From contig NZ_JXTE01000067.1 of assembly GCF_000972385.1 (NCBI RefSeq), forward strand, positions 1 through 45,640: a stretch of 45,640 nt of DNA, read 5' to 3'. Shown here in pieces: positions 24,481 to 33,300 of the stretch. The translations under genes and the position numbers were made by a program. Source of the DNA: Streptomyces sp. WM6386 (GTDB lineage: Bacteria > Actinomycetota > Actinomycetes > Streptomycetales > Streptomycetaceae). Position 1 is the first letter of the stretch. Each line of letters opens with the position of its first letter. A model generated the notes under the pieces. It did no database searches. It was not told where the DNA came from and saw nothing but the letters and a program-made list of their open reading frames with translations.

Positions 24481-24530
24481 ACCCGAACGAGTGTGCTGAA
24501 CCGTTCCGCCGACTCCAGAGCGCCCCGGCC

Positions 24531-25649
24531 TTACTTCAGGCCGATCTCCGCGCAGGCAGACGCGTACTCCGGCGTACAGATCTCCTTCACCGTGTACACC
24601 TCATCCCGGATCACCGTTTCCTTGATGTTGTACTTCGTGAGCGGGACCACCGGCACCAGCATCGACGGGATGCCCTGCTCCGTCGGGCTGTCGACCGAGT
24701 CCGTGGCGAGGGAGTCGAACTCGATGGAGCGGCCCTTGACCTTGGCGACCGCCATCTCCGCGGCGCCGTTGGCCTCCTCGATGAAGGACTTGTACACGCT
24801 CATGTACTGCTCGCCGGAGATGATCCGCTGCACCGCCGCGAGGTCGGCGTCCTGACCGGTGACGGGCGGGATCTTGGTGGCGCCGGCGGCTTTCATCGCG
24901 TCGATGACGGCGCCCGCCATGCCGTCGTTCGCCGAGTAGACGGCAGCGATGTTGTTCAGCCCGACGGCCTGGATGGCCTTGTTCATGTTGGCCTCGGCGA
25001 TCTCCGGCTTCCACTCCTCGGTGTCGTACGACTTGGCGATGACCACGTGATCGCCGAGCACGCTGAGCGCGCCGGCCTTGAAGCGGGCCGTGTTGGGGTC
25101 GGCGGGTGAGCCGTTCATCATGACGATCTTGCTGGACTGGGCCTTGTCGCCGAGCGCCTCCAGGATGGAGCGGGCCTGTACCTCGCCGACGAGTTCGTTG
25201 TCGTGGGATATATAGGCGTCGATCGGACCCTGGGCGAGGCGGTCGTACGCGATGACGGGGATGCCCGCGTCCTTCGCCTTCTGGACGTCCGGCTCGATGG
25301 CCTTGGCGTCGACGGCGTCCACCAGGACGACGTCCACCTTGGCCGCGATCATCTGCTCGAACTGCTGGCTCTGCTTGTCCGCGCTCGCCAGGGCGTTGGC
25401 GTAACGGACCGTTCCCTTGCCGTGGGTGAGGTCGGCGACCCGCGTCTTGATGAGGGGGTAGTCGAACTTCTCGAAGCGCTTGGTCTCCTTGTCGGGCAGG
25501 AGCAGGCCCACCGTGATGTCGTCGCCCTTCTTCGGACTCGCGGAGCTCTCGCTTCCGCTGACGGCGTCGACGACACCGCAGGAGGTGAGCAGCAGCGCCG
25601 AGGCGACCGTGAGGAGGGCGGTTCTGCGGGGGGCGGTACGAACGTTCAC
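24531..25649 (-). CDS. ABC sugar-binding lipoprotein (XylF-like)
   Basis: 372 residues from a GTG at 25649 with GGAAGG upstream. A signal peptide with lipobox LLTSCG puts the acylated Cys near residue 24. The periplasmic-binding type I fold shows in ITVGLLLPDKETKRFEKFDYPLI, VDVVLVDAVDAKAIEP, AGIPVIAYDRLA, NGSPADPNTARFK, AAVYSANDGMAGAVIDAM and PPVTGQDADLAAVQRI, the pattern of xylose/ribose-binding proteins. The ATPase and permease genes that normally accompany it are absent on both sides, so it is an orphan or serves a transporter elsewhere. Confidence 0.88.
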   Translation of the reverse strand: MNVRTAPRRTALLTVASALLLTSCGVVDAVSGSESSASPKKGDDITVGLLLPDKETKRFEKFDYPLIKTRVADLTHGKGTVRYANALASADKQSQQFEQMIAAKVDVVLVDAVDAKAIEPDVQKAKDAGIPVIAYDRLAQGPIDAYISHDNELVGEVQARSILEALGDKAQSSKIVMMNGSPADPNTARFKAGALSVLGDHVVIAKSYDTEEWKPEIAEANMNKAIQAVGLNNIAAVYSANDGMAGAVIDAMKAAGATKIPPVTGQDADLAAVQRIISGEQYMSVYKSFIEEANGAAEMAVAKVKGRSIEFDSLATDSVDSPTEQGIPSMLVPVVPLTKYNIKETVIRDEVYTVKEICTPEYASACAEIGLK

Positions 25650-25799
25650 TGACGAGCCTTCCGAGCAGTGGAGCGGCAGAGCGCTCCGAGCGTCTCGCGC
25701 CAAAACCGCTCACAGGAGACCCGTACCGAATCTCCCCCACCCACCACGCCTTGTTTCACATTTGCCCCGTCAAGGGCCGGCCTGGCGCCAGGTCCGCCC

Positions 25800-26390
25800 T
25801 CACGTCGTGGGGTGCGTGCCCAACTCCTGGAGTACGTCGCCCGGTTCAGCGGGGGTGAGGGCCGCGCCCGGCAGGGGTGCCGGGCGCGCGTCGGTACGCA
25901 GGCCCGCCAGGAGCAGGGCCAGCGAGCGGCGCCAGGCGTCGGGGGTCGTCGCGGCGGCCAGGGCGGGGACCGCACGGCCCAGGGCGGCCAGGGTGAACAG
26001 GACGTCCTCGACGGTGGCGTCGGGGCGTACGGTGCCCTCCTCGTGGCCGCGGCGCAGCAGGAGTTCCAGCGTCTCGCGGTGGTGGGTGTGCACGGCCGCC
26101 AGGGAGTCGACGCCGTCCACGCGGGTGGTCATGAGGTCGTTCGTGCCGCGGTCGGCGGCCAGGGTGGTGAACACGGCGTCCAGGTAGGCGGTCAGGCCCG
26201 TCCAGGCGTCCGGGGCGCCTCTCGCCTCCTCGCCCGCCGTCATCGTGCCGGTCAGCTGGTCGCGGAAGACGGCGTCGATGAGGGCGGCGCGGGTCGGGAA
26301 GTGACGGTAGAGGGTCGTGTTGCCCACGCCGGCCCGGCGGGCGATCACGTCCAGCGGCGCGTCGAGGCCGTGCTCGGTGACGCGGCGCAC
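25800..26390 (-). CDS. TetR-family regulator, short N-terminus
   Basis: 196 residues from a GTG at 26390. The HTH is LDAPLDVIARRAGVGNTTLYRHFPTRAALIDAVF, and the C-terminal domain belongs to the SbtR-like group (LTAYLDAVFTTLAADRGTND). The start gives MRRVTEHGLDAPL, so most of helix 1, normally preceded by a basic arm and AILxAA, is missing. Reading upstream in the same frame gives no recognisable TetR arm and no ATG or GTG. Either a non-standard start is used or the 5' end has been lost. The 211 nt up to the lysyl oxidase gene hold nothing recognisable. Confidence 0.75.
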   Translation of the reverse strand: MRRVTEHGLDAPLDVIARRAGVGNTTLYRHFPTRAALIDAVFRDQLTGTMTAGEEARGAPDAWTGLTAYLDAVFTTLAADRGTNDLMTTRVDGVDSLAAVHTHHRETLELLLRRGHEEGTVRPDATVEDVLFTLAALGRAVPALAAATTPDAWRRSLALLLAGLRTDARPAPLPGAALTPAEPGDVLQELGTHPTT

Positions 26391-26602
26391 GGCGGTGGCT
26401 TCGGGCTGGTCGGGCCGAAGGAGCGGGTGATGGCGCTGGGCGGCGAGCTGACGGCCGGGCCTCGTGCGGGGTGCGGGTGGGAGGTCAGGGCCGCGTTGCC
26501 GCTCTCGGCCGAATGACCGAGGCGATCCGCGAGGGGCGCGGGTGCCGATGCGTGCCCGTGAGGGGCGTTGCCCGGCACCCGCGCCGGTGTCAAGGCGTTC
26601 GG

Positions 26603-28306
26603 TTACGGCGCGTTGATCAGGTCGTGCGGCGGTACCTGGACCGTGCGCTTGCCCGGTTCGCCGCTCAGGATCACCTTGCGCAGGGCGACGTTGTTGTTCA
26701 GGTTCGTCTCCTGGAGGCGCTTCTCCGGGTTGGCGATGACCTGGATGTAGTACGTGCCGTTCGGCAGGTCCGTGATGTCGAAGGACTGGCCGGGGCGGTA
26801 CTGGGTGTAGGTGTCGCCGGAGCCGACGTCGAGGACCTCACGGACCGAGATGGAGTTCTGCTCACCGCACGCGGTCGACAGGTCCGTGTTGTACGGCTTC
26901 CAGTTGGCGTTCTTCACCGTGTAGTCCACGGCGTCGGTGTTGGCGAGGCAGAACGCCTCCTTGCCGCTGCGCACCTCCCTCGTCTTGTCCTCGCTCAGCA
27001 GCCGGTAGCTGGCGAAGTCGGTGAAGTGCCAGTGCTCGTGGCCGATGCGCGGGTCCCACTCCATGGTGCCGGTGGGTGTGTAGCCGACCTGCTTGCCGTT
27101 CGCGTCGTAGAAGTACTGGTACGCGTCCATCAGATCGGCGCCCGGCTTGCGGAAGCCGTCGACGACGAGGGGCGCGGGGCCGGCGTTCCAGACGTTGGCG
27201 CTGAAGGCCAGGTAGTCCTTGCCGGGTACGTCCCCGTCCTCGCCGTCGGTGATGGCGATGTCCCACGCCGGGAGGGAACGCAGGTCCGGCTTGGGCACGT
27301 TGGCCGGGACGCCGGCCCGTCCGGTGGGCCGGGTGCTGTTGGGCCGCAGCGCGGCCGCGATGCGCGAGCCGTCGGTGTGGCCGCGGCCGTCGCCCAGGTG
27401 GTGGGCGAGGCCACGGTCCTCCAGGGCGTGGGAGAGGGCTCCCGGGGTGGGCTCGTCGGCGCCGCGCGGGCCGTAGTGCTGGGCCATCCCCTGGGCCGAA
27501 CCGTGAGCCGAGCCGTGAGCCGTCCCGTGGGCCGAGCCGTGCGCGCCGCCCTGGTGGGCGGTCATGCCCCGGCCGACGCCGCCGCTCTCACTGGGCTTGC
27601 GGACGGTGACCTTGATGGTCGGCGAGTCGTTCGGGATCCCGAAGAGATCCCGGTACTTCTTCGCCACGGACACCTTCGCGGTGTACTCACCCACCGGCAG
27701 GTCCACGGGCTTGTCGTAGTCGACGGTGCTGGAGTTGGACGCCCAGCCCTTCTCGACACCCCACACCGACCCGAGGGTGAACGGGTTGGTGGGGCAGCTC
27801 TCCGGATAGTGCGAGGTGGCGGGCGCGTCCGGGCGCAGGCGGCCGGAGGCGTTGTTCGGGCAGAAGTTGCCCTTGGTCTTCGACACCTCCTGCCCGGCCG
27901 CGTTCTTGACGGACACCTCAAGGAACCCGGGCAGCCCCGAGAAGTCCTTCACAAGCCCGGCGGGCAGCGCCTTGGTCGTCGTCGTGCCGTCGTGGCGCAG
28001 GACCTGCTTGGCGACGACGGGGTCCTTGTACGACTTGCGCGTCACCTTGAACTCCAGGGGCGCGTTGTCGACGGTGACATACGTGCCGAGATCCAGGTAG
28101 ACCCCGGGTTCCCCCTCCCACCGGTCGAGCGTCACGGAGTTCGACGCGGCGATCAGCTTGAGCTTCGGCTTGCCGGGTGTGGTGGCCTGCGCGGCCCCGG
28201 CGCCGGGTGCCGCTCCGGCGGCGGTGACGACGACGGTGAGCGCGGCGCCGGCGGCGAGCGCGGGGCGCTTCCAACGGCTGCGGTTGCGGTGTTGCTGACT
28301 GGTCAT
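26603..28306 (-). CDS. Secreted lysyl-oxidase-family copper protein
   Basis: 567 residues, with GAGGAA before the ATG at 28306. A signal peptide follows a basic start (MTSQQHRNRSRWKRPALAAG). The N-terminal half is beta-rich, with paired Cys in NFCPNNASGRLRP and YPESCPTNPF. A His/Gly/Ala-rich linker (AHQGGAHGSAHGTAHGSAHG, roughly residues 250-285) separates it from the lysyl oxidase domain: IGHEHWHFTDFASYRLL (HxHxxHF-type copper site around residue 422), EAFCLANTDAVDYTV, and NGTYYIQVIANPEKRLQETNLNNN. In this family the enzyme oxidises peptidyl lysine at the cell surface. The His-rich linker might hold copper. Confidence 0.85.
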   Translation of the reverse strand: MTSQQHRNRSRWKRPALAAGAALTVVVTAAGAAPGAGAAQATTPGKPKLKLIAASNSVTLDRWEGEPGVYLDLGTYVTVDNAPLEFKVTRKSYKDPVVAKQVLRHDGTTTTKALPAGLVKDFSGLPGFLEVSVKNAAGQEVSKTKGNFCPNNASGRLRPDAPATSHYPESCPTNPFTLGSVWGVEKGWASNSSTVDYDKPVDLPVGEYTAKVSVAKKYRDLFGIPNDSPTIKVTVRKPSESGGVGRGMTAHQGGAHGSAHGTAHGSAHGSAQGMAQHYGPRGADEPTPGALSHALEDRGLAHHLGDGRGHTDGSRIAAALRPNSTRPTGRAGVPANVPKPDLRSLPAWDIAITDGEDGDVPGKDYLAFSANVWNAGPAPLVVDGFRKPGADLMDAYQYFYDANGKQVGYTPTGTMEWDPRIGHEHWHFTDFASYRLLSEDKTREVRSGKEAFCLANTDAVDYTVKNANWKPYNTDLSTACGEQNSISVREVLDVGSGDTYTQYRPGQSFDITDLPNGTYYIQVIANPEKRLQETNLNNNVALRKVILSGEPGKRTVQVPPHDLINAP

Positions 28307-28570
28307 CGGTTCCTCGTCTGCGAGTGCCCTGGTCAGGGGCATCGGACTGGACAACCCACGGGCGGCCGACGGTGGGGACGCACCCCCATGCGCCCCACGT
28401 GCACTGCGGCACATCTGTGAGCAACCTGTGAGACCTGTAAAGAGGGTGTCCAGGTTGCCTGTTGGGAAGGAAATCAATCCATCGGGCGGCGCCCGTCCGC
28501 ACACCTCACGCCCCGGTTACTTTTCCCTCAACCCCTGGTTGCGCGGGGGTGAGCAGGCGACGATGGGCTC

Positions 28571-28951
28571 GTGACTCTCGCCGAGCGCGCCTTCGAGCGC
28601 CTCCACGCCTGGCCCGACCTCCGCACGGGGCACCCCAGCTGCGGGACCGGGCGGGCCCTGCGCTCCCCGCACGGCGAGATCGTGCACTTCCACTCCGACC
28701 GGGACGTGGACCTGCATCTGACCGGCCGCGCGATCGAGCGCTTCGCGAGGGACCTCCAGGGGTCCACCGCCATCCACCTCGTCCCGGGCTCCCGCTGGGT
28801 CACCGTCCACCTGGACTGCGACACCGACGTCGACCTGCTGATGAGCCTGGTCAGCATGGCCCTCAAGGCGTATCAGGGACAGCCCGGTGAGTCCGCGGCC
28901 GCGTGCAACTTCCGGCGGGTGACAGTCATGCCGCGGGACATCCCCGCGTAG
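28571..28951 (+). CDS. DUF5519 (luciferase-domain) small protein
   Basis: 126 residues from a GTG. It carries HPSCGTGRALRSPHGEIVHFHSDRDVDLHLT followed by VTVHLDCDTDVDLLMSLVSMALKAY, the pattern of the small DUF5519/luciferase-domain family, which has no established activity in bacteria. No signal peptide or membrane segment. It is divergent from lysyl oxidase across a 264-nt gap in which no clear promoter was recognised. Confidence 0.7.
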   Translation: MTLAERAFERLHAWPDLRTGHPSCGTGRALRSPHGEIVHFHSDRDVDLHLTGRAIERFARDLQGSTAIHLVPGSRWVTVHLDCDTDVDLLMSLVSMALKAYQGQPGESAAACNFRRVTVMPRDIPA

Positions 28952-28989
28952 GCAGGGGCGACGGCCGTCCCCGGTGGCTCATCCGGAGG

Positions 28990-30042
28990 TCATCCCGCCG
29001 GTTCCCGCCACGCCCGGTAGTGGTCCAGGACGGTCTCCTCGACCGGGCGGTAGGTGAGGCCCAGTTCGTCGATGCTGCGGCTGTTGTCGACCTCGAAGCG
29101 GATGCCTAGGTGCTTGCGGATGTAGTCCTGGGTGAGGCCGAACGCCGGACCGAGGACCCGGACCGGCCAGTGGGGCAGCCGGGTTCGGGGCAGGCGGAGG
29201 TCCCTGGGGTACTCGGCGCGCAGGATGCGGGACATGTCGTGGAAGGACGTCATGGCCGGCGCCGCGAGGATGTAGCGGCCGTGCGCTTGCGGGTTCTCGG
29301 CCGCGGCGATGTGCGCGTCGGCGACGTCCCGCACGTCGACCGTGGTGAAGCTGAAGTCCGGGGCGCCGTAGAAGAAGTAGCCCTTGAAGAGCTCCTCCAG
29401 GAGGAAGAGGCTGCCGGACTCCGAGGCGGGGGTGAGCGAAGGGCCCAGGATCAGGCCCGGGTTGACCGCCACCATGCTCCAGCGGTCCTGCGCCTTCGCC
29501 GCGTCCCAGGCCGCCTGCTCGGCGACCGTCTTGGCGTAGTGGTACGGGTTGTTCTCCACCGTGCTGGTGGTGTTGACGTACTCCTCCGTGAGGATCCGGT
29601 CCTTCATCTCCAGTACGTCGGCGTAGTCGCCGAAGATCGCGCCGACGGTGGAGGTGAAGACGAGCCGGCTGACGGCCGGGGTGCGGTCGATGGTGCCGAG
29701 CACATTGCGGGTGCCGAGGAGCGCGGGCTCCACCACGTCTTTGCGGCCGTCCTTGATCCTCTCCGGTACGAGGAACGGGGAGGCGACGTGGAAGACGGTC
29801 CCGCAGCCCTCGGCCGCCTCGTCGAAGGAGCCCTCGGCGAGCAGATCCGCCTCGAACAGGTCGAGCCTGTCCGGGAATTCGGCCTGCATCGCCCGTAGAG
29901 GCCTGGTCTTCGGCGAGTCGGCGGCGGCGCGGACCGTCGTACGGACCTGATGGCCGCGTTCCAGGAGCCGTTTCACCAAATGGCTGCCCACAAAGCCGCT
30001 GCCGCCGGTCACCAGGACCGGGGTCCTCTCCACGTCGTCCAC
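28990..30042 (-). CDS. NAD(P)-dependent extended SDR (dihydroflavonol-reductase-like)
   Basis: 350 residues from a GTG at 30042 with GAGGAG 7 nt upstream. The N-terminal TPVLVTGGSGFVGSHLVKRLLERGHQVR is the GxxGxxG NAD(P) motif. STVGAIFGD gives the Ser/Thr, and YHYAKTVAEQAAW the YxxxK catalytic pair, near residues 165-175. The C-terminus has the LGP and VDVRDVADAHI features of dihydroflavonol-4-reductase/cinnamoyl-CoA-reductase-like enzymes. Substrate unknown. It stands alone between DUF5519 and the protease gene. Confidence 0.9.
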   Translation of the reverse strand: MDDVERTPVLVTGGSGFVGSHLVKRLLERGHQVRTTVRAAADSPKTRPLRAMQAEFPDRLDLFEADLLAEGSFDEAAEGCGTVFHVASPFLVPERIKDGRKDVVEPALLGTRNVLGTIDRTPAVSRLVFTSTVGAIFGDYADVLEMKDRILTEEYVNTTSTVENNPYHYAKTVAEQAAWDAAKAQDRWSMVAVNPGLILGPSLTPASESGSLFLLEELFKGYFFYGAPDFSFTTVDVRDVADAHIAAAENPQAHGRYILAAPAMTSFHDMSRILRAEYPRDLRLPRTRLPHWPVRVLGPAFGLTQDYIRKHLGIRFEVDNSRSIDELGLTYRPVEETVLDHYRAWREPAG

Positions 30043-30065
30043 CCGCGCTCCTCGGACAGAACAGG

Positions 30066-30908
30066 TCAGAGCCCGTAGCGGCTCTTCAGATGACGCCAGA
30101 AGTCACGCGCCATCCACTTGTCGAACTCCGTGATCTGCGCGGCCGATCCGGCCTTCATGAGGAAACAGCACTGGCCGGTCGGCGTCCAGTCGTAGAAGTC
30201 GTCGAGCCCGAAGGTGTGGCCGACTTCGTGGAGATAGATATGGATGTTCTCCTGGCCGAGGGCCCCGGTGAAGTACTCCTGACCGACCCGCTGGCCCCAG
30301 TCTCCGCCCGCGCCGCCCTGGAAGCCCTTGGTGAGCCACAGCGACTGGTCGTAGTGGCGGGTGACGCCGCCGGGGCACTTCGAGTAGTTGCCGTCCTGGT
30401 GGAAGAAGCGGCCGCAGTCGGGCGCGCACTGCGGGGCGCCGCCGCCGTCCAGGTTGCCCGCGTAGATGTCGACCGAGTTGTCGGTCCACTGGAGCGTGGA
30501 GCGGTTCTTCACCGCCCAGCCGACGATGTTGACGGGCACATTGGTGTACGGCCAGGCGTTGGTGCCCGTGCCGTTGTCGAGCATCGCCGACATCCACATG
30601 CCGAACTGCTTCTTCAACTGGGCGTGGATCTGGTCGCGCAGCGTGGTGCTCACGGGGGCGTCCGACTCCCAGCGGACGCAGTAGTTGATGCTCCCCTTGT
30701 TGGCCATGACCTGGTCCCAGCCGTAGTTGCGGAAGCCGTAGAGGTCCGGATACGTCGACTCGACGTGGTTCCAGACCTCGTTCAGTGGCTGCACGAGGTT
30801 GGAGGGCGGGTTCCAGTTGTCGGCCGACTGGGCGGGTGCCGCCGTCGTGAAGGCCGCCGCCAGCAGGGCGGTGAGAATGGTGACGAAACGCGCGATGCGG
30901 GTGCGCAT
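30066..30908 (-). CDS. Secreted metzincin-like zinc metalloprotease
   Basis: 280 residues, ATG at 30908 with GAAGGGAG upstream. The signal peptide is MRTRIARFVTILTALLAAAF, cut after AQS or nearby. The zinc motif IYLHEVGHTFGLDDFYDW (HExxHxxGxxD, around residues 228-238) is followed by CCFLMKAG, a possible Met-turn. Several Cys (QCAPDCGRFF, SKCPGG) suggest disulfides. Relatives in Streptomyces are often listed as cellulose-binding proteins; the motif argues for a protease. The gene is monocistronic. Confidence 0.85.
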   Translation of the reverse strand: MRTRIARFVTILTALLAAAFTTAAPAQSADNWNPPSNLVQPLNEVWNHVESTYPDLYGFRNYGWDQVMANKGSINYCVRWESDAPVSTTLRDQIHAQLKKQFGMWMSAMLDNGTGTNAWPYTNVPVNIVGWAVKNRSTLQWTDNSVDIYAGNLDGGGAPQCAPDCGRFFHQDGNYSKCPGGVTRHYDQSLWLTKGFQGGAGGDWGQRVGQEYFTGALGQENIHIYLHEVGHTFGLDDFYDWTPTGQCCFLMKAGSAAQITEFDKWMARDFWRHLKSRYGL

Positions 30909-30987
30909 GGAGGTGAACTCCCTTCGTGGGGTTGGGACTTCACCTCCAGGTCGCCTCCGGCCCACGGACAGGTTGCCGACGCCTTGT

Positions 30988-31119
30988 TCACACCCTGTGG
31001 CGGGCGTCCACGAGGATGTCGATGACCGACGGCGTCCGCGGCCCGAAGCTCAGCAGCACCCCCTCCTCCAGGGTCACGATGCGGCGGTCGGCGCCGGCCG
31101 GGGCCTCACGGATGCCCGG
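30988..31119 (-). other. Short coding-like tail, unidentified
   Basis: Between the protease and the beta-propeller gene a minus-strand frame reads IREAPAGADRRIVTLEEGV and LLSFGPRTPSVIDILVDAR before a TGA. Its composition looks protein-like, but it lacks a start of its own and I do not recognise the family. It may be the end of a decayed gene. Confidence 0.25.
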
Positions 31120-31123
31120 GGTG

Positions 31124-32050
31124 TCACAGGGACACGGCGACGGCGTTGTACGTCGTCTCCGGTGTCGGCGGGGTCGTGAAACGGGCGTTGACCAGGTACA
31201 GCCGGTCCCCGAAGCGGGCGGCCGTGGTCGGCACGTCGAAGCGCGGGTCGGTGATCGTGGTGCGCAGGGTCGCGGTGGTGGCCTTGGCGTCCAGGTTCCA
31301 GACGCTGACCAGGTTGAGACGGTTCTGGACGACGTACAGTGTGCGACCGACGCGCCACAGACCGTCACCGTTGACGACGGTGTCCTGGCCGACCAGCGTG
31401 ATCTTCGTGGCGTGCCCGGTCCCCGGGTTGACGTGGTAGAGCTCGCCGGGGGTGGACTTGACGACGATCAGGCCGCGGCCGTCGGGGGTGCCGACGACAC
31501 CGTTGGCGTTGTTGACGTCGGGGAGCTGCACCCAGTCGCCGGTGAGCGGGAGGGTGCGGACGGCACCGGCGCGGCCGCGGGGGACGCTGTAGAGCTGGGC
31601 GGCGCGGGAGTCGGTGAACCAGGCGCGGTCGCCGAGCAGGGTGACGTCGTTGATGAAGTGGCCGGTGGCCTCGCTCAGTTGGAAGGTGCGGACGACCTCG
31701 CCGGTGCGCGAGTCATGGACGCGGGCGACGCCGGTGTTGCCCGCGACGTACAGCAGGCCGTCGCGGTCGATCTTCAGGCCGACGGCTGCCTGCCCGGTGG
31801 CTCCGGCGTAGAGGACCGTGCCCTCGCCGGTGCGCAGGCCGGCGCGGTAGATGCCGCCGGTGCCACGGGAGCCGAAGTAGGCGTACGGCTTCGAGCCGAT
31901 CGCGATGCCCTCGGGCAGCCAGCCGTTCGGCAGCGGGAACTCGGTGGGCCCGGCGGCGGCCTGTGCGGTGGCGGGGGCGGCCGTCACCGCCAGCGCGGCC
32001 AGTGCCGCGGCACCGCCGAGGACGGCTCGGCGACTCGGGTTCTGGATCAT
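31124..32050 (-). CDS. Tat-exported beta-propeller (SMP-30/gluconolactonase-like) protein
   Basis: 308 residues, ATG at 32050 with GGAGG. The N-terminus NPSRRAVLGGAAALAALAV is a twin-arginine signal. The mature chain has repeated propeller blades: PEGIAIGSKPYAYFGSRGTGGIYRA, VGLKIDRDGLLYVAGN, GHFINDVTLLGDRAWFTDS, NGDGLWRVGRTLYVVQN. This is typical of SMP-30/LRE-type six-bladed propellers. A sugar-lactonase activity is possible, but no metal site was confirmed. Confidence 0.8.
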   Translation of the reverse strand: MIQNPSRRAVLGGAAALAALAVTAAPATAQAAAGPTEFPLPNGWLPEGIAIGSKPYAYFGSRGTGGIYRAGLRTGEGTVLYAGATGQAAVGLKIDRDGLLYVAGNTGVARVHDSRTGEVVRTFQLSEATGHFINDVTLLGDRAWFTDSRAAQLYSVPRGRAGAVRTLPLTGDWVQLPDVNNANGVVGTPDGRGLIVVKSTPGELYHVNPGTGHATKITLVGQDTVVNGDGLWRVGRTLYVVQNRLNLVSVWNLDAKATTATLRTTITDPRFDVPTTAARFGDRLYLVNARFTTPPTPETTYNAVAVSL

Positions 32051-32207
32051 GGTGGGGACCTCCGTGGAATCCAACTCCGTTTACCGTTCCTTTAGTTGGA
32101 AACGGCACAGCGCAAAGCCGAGTTCCCGGAAATCCCGAAGACAGCACTTGGACAGGTTCCTCGAATTCAGGACTGCCCTTTTTAGGCATTTCGGCGATAC
32201 TTGCCAT

Positions 32208-32570
32208 ATGAGTACCGCAGCGTTTGTAGTAGCGGCCGCGGGGAGCGATGTGCTCAACGTGATCGCCGCTTTCGTCGGTGGTGCGTTCATCGCCGGTGCA
32301 CTGATCTGGGCCGTGCAGTTCGGCATGCGGGTGCAGGACCGGGAACTTGTCAGGCCCCGCCCGGACGAGCAGCCCAGTCTTCCCAGCACCGGCGCGGTCC
32401 ACGAGATCAGAGAGATGCGGGAGCCGAACGTGGTCCCGCTCGCGGAGCGGGAGCGGCTCATGCCGTACCAGCTCCATCACGGCAGTAAACGAGGCGAGGA
32501 CCAGCAGCGAAAGCGCTGGCTGCCCGGGTCCAGCGGATCCTTCGGCAGCGGCGGCCTGGGACACGTGTGA
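32208..32570 (+). CDS. DUF6479 membrane protein
   Basis: 120 residues. One N-terminal membrane helix (VLNVIAAFVGGAFIAGALIW) is followed by a charged tail, VRPRPDEQPSLPSTGAVHEIREMREPNVVP, which is the DUF6479 pattern widespread in Streptomyces. Function unknown. It ends before a terminator shared with the convergent DUF7144-like gene. Confidence 0.8.
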   Translation: MSTAAFVVAAAGSDVLNVIAAFVGGAFIAGALIWAVQFGMRVQDRELVRPRPDEQPSLPSTGAVHEIREMREPNVVPLAERERLMPYQLHHGSKRGEDQQRKRWLPGSSGSFGSGGLGHV

Positions 32571-32583
32571 CGGTGTGACGCTC

Positions 32584-32613
32584 GGGGCTGCCCCGCCTAC
32601 CAGGGGCAGCCCC
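32584..32613. terminator. Bidirectional terminator
   Basis: GGGGCTGCCCC (32584-32594) and GGGGCAGCCCC (32603-32613) are exact complements around an 8-nt loop, followed by TCTTC. It lies between two convergent genes and can serve both. Confidence 0.8.
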
Positions 32614-32660
32614 TCTTCACCTGTGCCATCTGGGATGTGCCGTCAGGGATCCGGCCCGGG

Positions 32661-33176
32661 TCAGCGCCCTGCTGAAGCGGTACGGCGCCCTGAAACGTGG
32701 GGCGCCGTCGCCAGGGCCCAGATCACGAAGAAGTCCACGCCGACCATGATCACGGACCAGACGGGGGCGTACGGCAGGAACAGGAAGTGCAGGACCATGC
32801 TCATCGACGCCAGGAAGATGCCGGTCATCCGGGCCCACCAGGCGCCCTTGAGGACGCCGTAGCCCACGCCCAGGAGGACGACGCCCAGGACGAGCATGAT
32901 GACGCCCCAGCCAGTGAGGTTGATCTTGTAGACGTAGTCGCCGACCCGGTTGTAGACATCGTCCGTGGCGAGCGCGGAGATGCCCTGGAGGATCGCCATC
33001 ACCCCGTTCACCAGCATCAGAACACCGGCGAAGACGAGCCCGCCGGTCGCGAACCCGCTGCCCGCCGGCATGTCGGCCGGGGTGGGCGCGGCCTGCTGGT
33101 GCTCCTTGTCCCATACGGGCGGTGTCGCGGAGGGGGGTGTCGCGGGGGGCGGCGTCGCATGCGGTTGCTGAGTCAT
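32661..33176 (-). CDS. DUF7144-like four-helix membrane protein
   Basis: 171 residues, ATG at 33176. A Pro/Thr-rich cytoplasmic N-terminus is followed by about four membrane helices: TGGLVFAGVLMLVNGVMAI, LTGWGVIMLVLGVVLLGVGY, ARMTGIFLASMSMVLHFLF and SVIMVGVDFFVIWALAT. This matches a common actinobacterial membrane family of unknown function. Confidence 0.8.
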   Translation of the reverse strand: MTQQPHATPPPATPPSATPPVWDKEHQQAAPTPADMPAGSGFATGGLVFAGVLMLVNGVMAILQGISALATDDVYNRVGDYVYKINLTGWGVIMLVLGVVLLGVGYGVLKGAWWARMTGIFLASMSMVLHFLFLPYAPVWSVIMVGVDFFVIWALATAPHVSGRRTASAGR

Positions 33177-33300
33177 GGTTCGACGATCTGCCCGGGCCCT
33201 GTCGGGCACCACGGGGGCAGGGCCGTACGGGTGACGGCCGGGGTGCGGCCGCGGGCGGGCCGATCTTCACTGGGAACCCCCGCAGCACCCTGGAGGCGAT

